DNA of 10,590 nt. It comes from Actinotalea sp. (GTDB lineage: Bacteria > Actinomycetota > Actinomycetes > Actinomycetales > Cellulomonadaceae). A program made the position numbers and the translations under genes. This document shows positions 5,662 to 10,590 of the stretch, piece after piece (position 1 is the first letter of the stretch; each line of letters begins with the position of its first letter). The notes under the pieces were generated by a model. That model saw only the letters and a list, made by a program, of their open reading frames with translations, did not search any database and was not told the DNA's origin. Location of the stretch: the NCBI GenBank assembly GCA_014360395.1, contig JACIXM010000543.1, positions 1 to 10,590 of the forward strand, given 5' to 3'.

Positions 5662-8010
5662 TCAGGCCGCGGCCCGCTCCAGCCGGACGACGATGCTCTT
5701 GCTCGTCGGGGTGTTGGAGTCGTCCGCGGTGGAGTCCAGCGGCACGAGCACGTTGGTCTCCGGGAAGTACGCGGCCGCGCAGCCCCGGGCCGTGTCGTAG
5801 GCCACGACACGGAAGCGCTCGGCGCGCCGCTCGACGCCGTCGGTGAACTCCGAGACGAGGTCGACGACGTCGCCGTCGGCGAAGCCCAGCTCGGCGAGGT
5901 CCGTGCGGTTGACCATGACCACCCGGCGCCCGCCGTGGATGCCCCGGTACCGGTCGTCCGGCCCGTAGACGGTGGTGTTGTACTGGTCGTGGGACCGCAG
6001 GGTCTGCAGCAGGAGCCTTCCGGGTGGGGTCCGGGGCCACCACAGCGGCGTCGTCGTGAAGTGCGCCCTGGTGCTCGCCGTCTCGAAGGTCCGCACGTCG
6101 TGCGGGCCGTGCGGCAGGCGGAACCCACCGGGGTCGTCGATGCGCCGCTCGTAGTCGACGAAGCCGGGGACGACCGCCTCGATGTGCCGGCGGATCACGC
6201 GGTAGTCGTCCTCCATCGCCTGCCAGTCGGCCTGCGGGGTGCCCGGGCGCGGGCGGCCCTGCTCGTCGTGGAAGAGGGCCCGCGCGAGCCGGCAGACGAT
6301 CGCGACCTCCGACAGGAGGTCCTTCGCCGGGGGCTGGAGGTGCCCGGACGACGCGTGGACCATCGACATCGAGTCCTCGACCGTCACCCGCTGGCGCCCG
6401 GTGCGCTGCACGTCCAGGTCGGAGCGGCCCAGCGTCGGCAGGATGATCGCGGTCCGGCCGGGCGCCAGGTGGGAGTGGTTGAGCTTGGTGCTCACCTGGA
6501 CGGTCATGGCGCACGAGCGCAGCGCGGCCTCGGTGACCGCCGTGTCCGGAGCGGCCTTGAGGAAGTTCCCGCCCATACCCAGGAAGAAGCGCACCCGGCC
6601 GTCGCGCATCGCCCGGATCGTGTCGACCGTGTCGAAGCCGGCCTCCCGCGGGCTGGCGAAGCCGAACTCGGCCTCAAGGCGGTCCAGGAATGGCTGCGGC
6701 ATCTTCTCGAAGATGCCCATGGTCCGGTCGCCCTGGACGTTGGAGTGCCCGCGCACCGGCAGCAGCCCGGCGCCGGGCCGCCCGAGGTTGCCCTGCAGCA
6801 GCACGAGGTTGACGATCTCCTTGATCGTCGGCACGGCGTGCTTGTGCTGGGTCAGGCCCATCGCCCAGGCGACGATCGTCCGGTCGGAGTCCAGCAGCAG
6901 CTCGCCGACCTGGCGGACCTGCGCCTCCGTGAGGCCGGTCGCCTCCTCGACGTCCCGCCACGGCGTGGCTCGCAGGTTCGCCGCGTACTCCTCGATGCCG
7001 ACGGTGTGCTGCTCGACGAACGCGTGGTCCAGCACGGTCTCCAGGCCCAGGCTGCGCCGGCCGGCGTCCTCCGCCTCGAGCAGCACCTTGCCGAGCCCCT
7101 GGAAGACGCCGAGGTCCCCGCCGAGCCGGACCTGCAGGTGCACGTCGGCGATCCGGGTGCCCTTGCCGAGCATCCCGTGCACGCGCTGCGGGTTGCGGTA
7201 GTGGGTGAGTCCCGCCTCGGGCAGCGGGTTGATCGCGACGATGCGCGCGCCCTGCTCCTTGGCCTTCTCCAGCGAGGTCAGCATGCGGGGGTGGTTCGTG
7301 CCGGGGTTCTGCCCGGCGATGAGGATGAGCTTGGCGGTCTCGACGTCGTGCAGGGTGACGGAGCCCTTGCCGATGCCGATCGTCTTGCCGAGCGCCTCGC
7401 CGGAGGACTCGTGGCACATGTTCGAGCAGTCCGGCAGGTTGTTCGTGCCGTAGCCGCGTACGAGCAGCTGGTAGAGGAACGCCGCCTCGTTGGACGTCCT
7501 GCCGGAGGTGTAGAAGGCGGCCTGGTCGGGGGACTCGAGCGCCCGCAGCTGGTCGGCGATCCGTGTGAACGCCTCGTCCCAGGTGATCGGGCGGTAGTGC
7601 GTGGCGCCGTCCTCGCGGAGCATCGGCGTCGTCAGCCGGCCCTGCCGGTTGAGCCAGTGGTCGTCCCGGGCGAACAGCTCGTCGATGGCGTGCTCGGCGA
7701 AGAACTGCGGCCGGATCCTCGTGCGCGTCGCCTCCGAGGCGAGGGCCTTGGCGCCGTTCTCGCAGAACTCGGCGTGGCTGCGGTCGGGGGCGTCCGGGTC
7801 CGGCCACGCGCAGCTCATGCAGTCGAAGCCACCGGCCTGGTTCATCCGGAGCAGGCCGGACGCGGTGCGGACCGGGCCCATCTCCCGCAGCGCGTGCCGC
7901 ATCGCCGTCGTCACACCGGGCACGCCGGCCGCGGTGCGCTTGGGCCGGCCGACCTTCACCTCCACCTCGTCGGCGGGGCGGTCGAGGTCGTCAGCGGGCG
8001 TCGTCGCCAT
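5662..8010 (-). CDS. FdhF/YdeP-family molybdopterin oxidoreductase (formate dehydrogenase alpha-like)
   Basis: A 782-residue cytoplasmic bis-MGD molybdenum enzyme, family length, no Tat or Sec signal. Near the N-terminus GFDCMSCAWPDP (61-72) and EFCENGAKA (81-89) supply Cys64, 67 and 83, probable Fe-S ligands. The likely active-site Cys199-His200 lies in PDCSNMCHESSGEAL, where classical FdhF has selenocysteine-His. QNPGTNHPRM (234-243) is a typical cofactor-binding loop. The C-terminal MopB domain includes LRSHDQYNTTVYGPDDRYRG and ends in SNTPTSKSIVVRL. ATG 8010 is preferred over the adjacent GTG 8013 because of a TAGCAT box six bases upstream. FdhF/YdeP proteins are often named formate dehydrogenase, but E. 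coli YdeP is linked to acid resistance, so formate is only likely. Divergent fdhD and the nearby formaldehyde dehydrogenase support formate oxidation. No FdhB/FdhC or NAD-binding partner subunit is present. Confidence 0.9.
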   Translation of the reverse strand: MATTPADDLDRPADEVEVKVGRPKRTAAGVPGVTTAMRHALREMGPVRTASGLLRMNQAGGFDCMSCAWPDPDAPDRSHAEFCENGAKALASEATRTRIRPQFFAEHAIDELFARDDHWLNRQGRLTTPMLREDGATHYRPITWDEAFTRIADQLRALESPDQAAFYTSGRTSNEAAFLYQLLVRGYGTNNLPDCSNMCHESSGEALGKTIGIGKGSVTLHDVETAKLILIAGQNPGTNHPRMLTSLEKAKEQGARIVAINPLPEAGLTHYRNPQRVHGMLGKGTRIADVHLQVRLGGDLGVFQGLGKVLLEAEDAGRRSLGLETVLDHAFVEQHTVGIEEYAANLRATPWRDVEEATGLTEAQVRQVGELLLDSDRTIVAWAMGLTQHKHAVPTIKEIVNLVLLQGNLGRPGAGLLPVRGHSNVQGDRTMGIFEKMPQPFLDRLEAEFGFASPREAGFDTVDTIRAMRDGRVRFFLGMGGNFLKAAPDTAVTEAALRSCAMTVQVSTKLNHSHLAPGRTAIILPTLGRSDLDVQRTGRQRVTVEDSMSMVHASSGHLQPPAKDLLSEVAIVCRLARALFHDEQGRPRPGTPQADWQAMEDDYRVIRRHIEAVVPGFVDYERRIDDPGGFRLPHGPHDVRTFETASTRAHFTTTPLWWPRTPPGRLLLQTLRSHDQYNTTVYGPDDRYRGIHGGRRVVMVNRTDLAELGFADGDVVDLVSEFTDGVERRAERFRVVAYDTARGCAAAYFPETNVLVPLDSTADDSNTPTSKSIVVRLERAAA

Positions 8011-8016
8011 CACCCC

Positions 8017-8022
8017 ATGCTA
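8017..8022 (-). promoter_or_regulatory. Putative -10 box for leaderless fdhF-like transcript
   Basis: On the minus strand TAGCAT (TANNNT) is followed by GGGGTG and then ATG 8010, placing transcription start at or very near the start codon. No clear -35 box and no separate ribosome binding site are seen. Confidence 0.55.
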
Positions 8023-8059
8023 GGTCGGGGCCCGCGCGGCGGCGCGGCGTCGCGTGCGC

Positions 8060-8065
8060 CAGGCT
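8060..8065 (+). promoter_or_regulatory. Putative -10 box for leaderless fdhD transcript
   Basis: CAGGCT, one base from TANNNT, is followed by GACCCC and ATG 8072: the same six-base spacing as on the opposite strand for the fdhF-like gene. No ribosome binding site precedes the ATG. The two boxes lie back to back about 38 bp apart. Confidence 0.4.
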
Positions 8066-8071
8066 GACCCC

Positions 8072-8923
8072 ATGCGGATCGCGAAGCGCTGGCGGGTGCG
8101 CCGGCTGACCGCCGGCGGTGGCGTGCGGGAACGGGCCGACGTCCTGGCGGGGGAGGAGCCGCTGGAGGTCCGCGTCGACGGCCGGTCCTACGCCGTCACC
8201 ATGCGCACCCCGGGCCACGACGTCGAGCTCGTCGCCGGCTTCCTCGTCTCCGAGGGCGTCGTGGCGGCTGCCGACGACGTCCTGCGCATGGACGACCGCG
8301 CCGGCGTGACGCCGTCCGGGGAGCGGGACCGCAACGTCCTGGACGTCCGGCTCGCCCCGGGGGTGGCCGGGCCGGAGGAGTCGCGGCACCGCCACGTCTA
8401 CACCACGAGCAGCTGCGGCGTGTGCGGGACCGCCTCGATCGACGCGGTGCGGACGGTGAGCCGCTTCGACGTGGCGGCCGACGACGTCGTCGTCCCCCTG
8501 CGCACCCTGCTGGGGCTGCCGGACCGGCTGCGGGCCGAGCAGGAGCTGTTCGGGCGCACCGGGGGCGTGCACGCCGCGGCGCTCCTCGCCCTGCCCGGGC
8601 CGGGGGACGACGACGCCGCCGACGGCACGCTGCTCTGCGTCCGGGAGGACGTGGGGCGGCACAACGCCGTCGACAAGGTCGTGGGCTGGGCGCTGCTGGC
8701 CGGGCGGCTCCCGCTGCGCCGGACCGTGCTCCAGGTCTCCGGGCGGGCGTCGTTCGAGCTCGTGCAGAAGGCGGCGATGGCCGGCATCCCCGTGCTGTCG
8801 GCGGTCTCGGCGCCCTCGGCGCTCGCGGTGGAGCTGGGGGAGGAGCTCGGTGTGACCGTCGTGGGCTTCAACCGCGGGGACGCGCTCAACGTCTACAGCC
8901 GGCCGGAGCGCGTCGTGGGGTGA
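8072..8923 (+). CDS. fdhD: FdhD sulfurtransferase, formate dehydrogenase accessory protein
   Basis: A 283-residue cytoplasmic protein of normal FdhD length. FdhD carries sulfur from the cysteine desulfurase IscS to the molybdenum centre of formate dehydrogenase, and the enzyme is inactive without it. Visible family signatures: EEPLEVRVDG near the N-terminus (28-37), TPGHDVELVAGFLVSEGVV (46-64), the sulfur-carrying pair Cys115/Cys118 in TTSSCGVCGTASID (111-124), REDVGRHNAVDKVVG (191-205), and SGRASFELVQKAAMAGIPVL (223-242). ATG 8072 is chosen over GTG 8054 because conserved sequence begins only later and the leaderless -10 spacing fits. It diverges from the fdhF-like gene across 61 bp, the expected partner arrangement, so that enzyme is its probable client. 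It converges on the DUF1905 gene with a 23-bp gap. Confidence 0.95.
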   Translation: MRIAKRWRVRRLTAGGGVRERADVLAGEEPLEVRVDGRSYAVTMRTPGHDVELVAGFLVSEGVVAAADDVLRMDDRAGVTPSGERDRNVLDVRLAPGVAGPEESRHRHVYTTSSCGVCGTASIDAVRTVSRFDVAADDVVVPLRTLLGLPDRLRAEQELFGRTGGVHAAALLALPGPGDDDAADGTLLCVREDVGRHNAVDKVVGWALLAGRLPLRRTVLQVSGRASFELVQKAAMAGIPVLSAVSAPSALAVELGEELGVTVVGFNRGDALNVYSRPERVVG

Positions 8924-8945
8924 CGGCCCGCGATGCGGCCCCGTC
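8922..8945. terminator. Short hairpin between convergent fdhD and DUF1905 genes
   Basis: GACGG (8922-8926) and CCGTC (8941-8945) are exact complements, and CC/GG inside can extend the stem with a two-base bulge. The hairpin overlaps the fdhD stop codon and ends one base before the stop codon of the opposite gene, so it could end both transcripts. No T-run; short stem. Confidence 0.35.
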
Positions 8946-8946
8946 C

Positions 8947-9249
8947 TCACACGTCCAGGAGCCGGATGCGGGCGACGACCCGGCTGCCCGGCTCGAGACC
9001 CTCGGCGGTGCGGACGGCCTTCTTGACGGGCAGCACGTAGGTGCCCTGGGAGGCGTCGGGGAACAGCGACGTGCGCCACACGGTCCCGCCGACCGTGACC
9101 TCCACGCGGACCGACCCGAAGCCGCGCGCCCGGTCCCCGACGGCGTCCAGGACGTCGTCGGCGACCTCCTGCGGGAGGCTGACGAACGTCCAGGTGTCCC
9201 TCCGGCGGGCGTCCCACACCCACAGGGTCGCCTCGACGTCGTAGGTCAC
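8947..9249 (-). CDS. DUF1905 domain protein
   Basis: A 100-residue soluble protein made of one DUF1905 domain, recognisable from the beta-rich pattern VTYDVEATLWVWDARRRDTW at the start, FVSLPQEVADDV, GFGSVRVEVTVGGTVWRTSL (43-62), and the GTYVLPVKKAVRTAEG stretch (69-84) before the final VVARIRL strand. The domain also occurs at the N-terminus of YdeI-like proteins, but no biochemical role is established. GTG 9249 is taken as start because GGAGG (9258-9262) lies eight bases upstream; the frame is open much further but carries no domain there. It stands alone on the minus strand, with no visible link to fdhD or the envelope operon. Confidence 0.85.
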   Translation of the reverse strand: MTYDVEATLWVWDARRRDTWTFVSLPQEVADDVLDAVGDRARGFGSVRVEVTVGGTVWRTSLFPDASQGTYVLPVKKAVRTAEGLEPGSRVVARIRLLDV

Positions 9250-9360
9250 CGGCCCATCCTCCGCCACGGCGCCCCCGGCGACGGCCCGCCTCGCCGACTC
9301 CCGGGGCGTGCGACCGCCGTGGCACACTGACGCGTCCCCTGTCACCCGAACGGAGCAGTC
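9250..9360. other. Divergent intergenic region before the envelope operon
   Basis: 111 bp between the divergent DUF1905 and membrane-protein genes. A CACACT box (9323-9328) is the best -10 candidate for the plus-strand operon, with about 32 bp to GTG 9361 and GGAG (9352-9355) as ribosome binding site. There is no convincing -35 box. I see no strong palindrome, and for the minus gene nothing beyond its GGAGG. Confidence 0.3.
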
Positions 9361-9927
9361 GTGCCTGGAGCCCACCGCGCGCCGACGGCGGTGTTCGTGG
9401 ACCCGTCGGGGCGTCGTGCCCGCTGGGTCGGGCGGCTCCTCGGCGGCGTCGGCGTGCTGGTCGGCGCCTACGTCGCCGTGGTGCTCCTGGCGCTCGTCCA
9501 GCCGATCGGCCTGGACCGCGTGAGCGTCCCCGGCCTCGGGCCGCTCGTGGCCGGCCCCGCCGCCCCGGCCCTGCCGGCCCCGGACGACGGCGTGCCCGGC
9601 CCGGCGCCCGCGGCGCAGGAGCCGGCCGAGCCGGACCGGCCGCGCGAGCCGGTCAGCCGGGCGTCCGCGGAGCGCGGCGGGGACGCGAGCCCGACCGAGG
9701 GGCCGACCGCGGCGCCCACCGCGGCGGCGGCGGAACCCACCGCCCCGACGGCACCGGTCGGTGAGCCGCCGGTGAGCACCCCGATGCCGAGCACGTCGCC
9801 GACCGAGGAGCCGCCGGGCTCCTCGGGTGACGCCCCCGGCCGGGCCGAGGCACCGGACCGTCCGAAGCCCTCGCCTCCCGCGGACGGTGGCCGCCCGACC
9901 GAGCCCCCGCGGCCACCGCAGGACTGA
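9361..9927 (+). CDS. Single-pass membrane protein with long Pro/Ala-rich tail, unknown function
   Basis: A 188-residue protein not assignable to a named family. Residues 1-23 are a short basic cytoplasmic segment with FVDPSGRRARWVGR; residues about 24-46 form one membrane helix (LLGGVGVLVGAYVAVVLLAL). The remaining 140 residues are low-complexity, rich in Pro, Ala, Glu, Thr and Ser with repeated PTA/EPT/PP units, and probably extend outside the cell as a disordered wall-spanning stalk. There is no Cys, no LPxTG and no catalytic motif. GTG 9361 follows GGAG by five bases. Its TGA overlaps the ATG of the next gene (TGATG), so it is translationally coupled to the polysaccharide deacetylase and probably works with it at the envelope (inference). 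Secretion or anchoring support for a glycan-modifying enzyme is one possibility. Confidence 0.75.
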   Translation: MPGAHRAPTAVFVDPSGRRARWVGRLLGGVGVLVGAYVAVVLLALVQPIGLDRVSVPGLGPLVAGPAAPALPAPDDGVPGPAPAAQEPAEPDRPREPVSRASAERGGDASPTEGPTAAPTAAAAEPTAPTAPVGEPPVSTPMPSTSPTEEPPGSSGDAPGRAEAPDRPKPSPPADGGRPTEPPRPPQD

Positions 9928-10590
9928 TGTCCACGCAGGAGCTGACGCGCCGGGAACGGCACGGCAGGCCCGTCGGCGGGAGCCGGCGCACACCGGCTGC
10001 GCGGGCGCCCGGACGCACGCGGACACCGCGGGCGCACTGGGGGCTGCTCGCGGTCGTGCTGGTGGTGCTGGGCCTCGCCCTCGCCCTGGAGTCGACGGTC
10101 GCCGGCGTCGGCCCGTCCGGGACGGAGCCCTCCGGGCCGGAGGTCGCCGGTGAGGGGCGGGCGGGTGCCCTGCCGGCCGGTGGACCCGTCCTCGCCCTCG
10201 CCGACGGCGAGCTCGTCGGCACCGGCCTGCCGGAGCGGACCGTCGCCCTGACCTTCGAGGACGGGCCGGACCCGCGGTGGACGCCCGAGCTCCTGGACGC
10301 GCTCGCCGCCGAGGGCGTGCCGGCCACCTTTTTCGTCACCGGCGCGCGCGTCGCGGAGCACCCGGAGCTGGTCCGCCGGATCCGCGCCGAGGGTCACGAG
10401 GTGGGGGTGCACGGCTGGTCGCACGCCGACCTCGCGGCGCTGCCGGACTGGCGCCGCAACCTCGAGCTGTCGCTGGGCCAGCTCTCCCTGGCGGGGGCGG
10501 ACGGCGTGCTGAGCGCACTCCTGCGGCCGCCCGCCACGGGGACACCGGAGGACCTCCACGCTCCCGCCGTGAGCGCGGCCACCGCCGCCG
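9927..10590 (+). CDS. Membrane-anchored CE4 polysaccharide deacetylase (NodB-type), 3' end outside window
   Basis: The first 221 residues of a protein that runs off the window. Residues 1-37 are Arg-rich and cytoplasmic, 38-55 a membrane helix (HWGLLAVVLVVLGLALAL), then a linker of about 50 residues and a NodB homology domain from about residue 104. CE4 enzymes remove acetyl groups from N-acetylglucosamine-type glycans, here outside the membrane. Motif 1 reads TFEDGPD (109-115), with Glu111 where the catalytic-base Asp of TFDDGP normally sits; the metal ligand Asp112 is kept. Motif 2 is HGWSH with metal His162 and His166. Motif 3 reads RPPAT (200-204) instead of RPPY. ATG 9927 overlaps the previous TGA. 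In some actinobacteria such deacetylase domains are fused to a GT2 glycosyltransferase; whether that holds here lies outside the window. Activity is uncertain because of the motif changes. Confidence 0.88.
   Translation, partial: MSTQELTRRERHGRPVGGSRRTPAARAPGRTRTPRAHWGLLAVVLVVLGLALALESTVAGVGPSGTEPSGPEVAGEGRAGALPAGGPVLALADGELVGTGLPERTVALTFEDGPDPRWTPELLDALAAEGVPATFFVTGARVAEHPELVRRIRAEGHEVGVHGWSHADLAALPDWRRNLELSLGQLSLAGADGVLSALLRPPATGTPEDLHAPAVSAATAA

Noticed and set aside
4380..6128. 582-residue minus-strand open frame opposite formaldehyde dehydrogenase
   Set aside because: Antisense to a gene with complete catalytic motifs, low-complexity translation, and it crosses the 34-bp terminator palindrome.
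7408..7420. Selenocysteine at the molybdoenzyme active site
   Set aside because: The codon at the expected position encodes an ordinary Cys (MCHESS); there is no in-frame TGA in the gene, so no selenocysteine is needed.
5545..8067. 840-residue open frame on the plus strand opposite the fdhF-like gene
   Set aside because: It is the antisense shadow of a strongly conserved molybdoenzyme; high GC keeps reverse frames open. Its translation is Arg/Val/Asp-rich with no domain.
9440..9924. Pro/Ala/Thr-rich units of the membrane protein as a tandem DNA repeat
   Set aside because: The units vary in length and sequence; there is no regular DNA period, only low amino-acid complexity.
9250..10026. Long upstream extension of the DUF1905 frame on the minus strand
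   Set aside because: The domain begins at the GTG preceded by GGAGG; the extension is antisense to the membrane protein and deacetylase genes and is Arg/Gly-rich noise.

Overview
The window is very GC-rich, with G or C at almost every third codon position. Starts are a mix of GTG and ATG, several genes overlap by TGATG, and several promoters look leaderless (a TANNNT box 6-7 bases before ATG). Together these point to a high-GC actinobacterium; the genus cannot be fixed from the sequence. All the DNA looks chromosomal. I see no rRNA, tRNA, CRISPR array, insertion sequence or phage gene, and no gene-free stretch longer than about 200 bases.

Left part (1-3219): a membrane acyltransferase of the OafA/acyltransferase-3 type (minus) diverges from a TetR-family regulator (plus). 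The regulator overlaps by one base a GT-B glycosyltransferase of the macrolide-glycosyltransferase-like group. An 18-bp imperfect palindrome lies over the best -10 boxes of both directions and is a good candidate operator for the TetR protein. The glycosyltransferase is broken as read: the frame changes near 2858, and the conserved HGG donor-binding motif lies only in the second frame.

Middle part (3268-5597): a leaderless gene fuses an N-terminal VOC/glyoxalase-like domain to a complete C-terminal GuaD-like zinc deaminase (HAE plus PCxxC). After a 203-bp spacer with repeats and palindromes comes a well-conserved zinc-dependent, glutathione-independent formaldehyde dehydrogenase with a strong ribosome binding site.

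Right-centre (5598-8923): a 34-bp perfect palindrome, probably a two-way terminator, separates the formaldehyde dehydrogenase from a convergent FdhF/YdeP-family molybdopterin oxidoreductase (minus). That gene diverges, across 61 bp, from fdhD, the sulfurtransferase that activates molybdenum formate dehydrogenases. Read together, these three genes suggest formaldehyde to formate to CO2 (detoxification or dissimilation). However, no electron-transfer partner subunit is present and the substrate of YdeP-type enzymes is uncertain.

Right end (8947-10590): a small DUF1905 protein (minus), then a two-gene envelope operon (plus). It holds a single-pass membrane protein with a long Pro/Ala-rich tail, and a membrane-anchored CE4 (NodB-type) polysaccharide deacetylase that runs off the window. 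The deacetylase has changes in its catalytic motifs (TFEDGP instead of TFDDGP; RPPA instead of RPPY).
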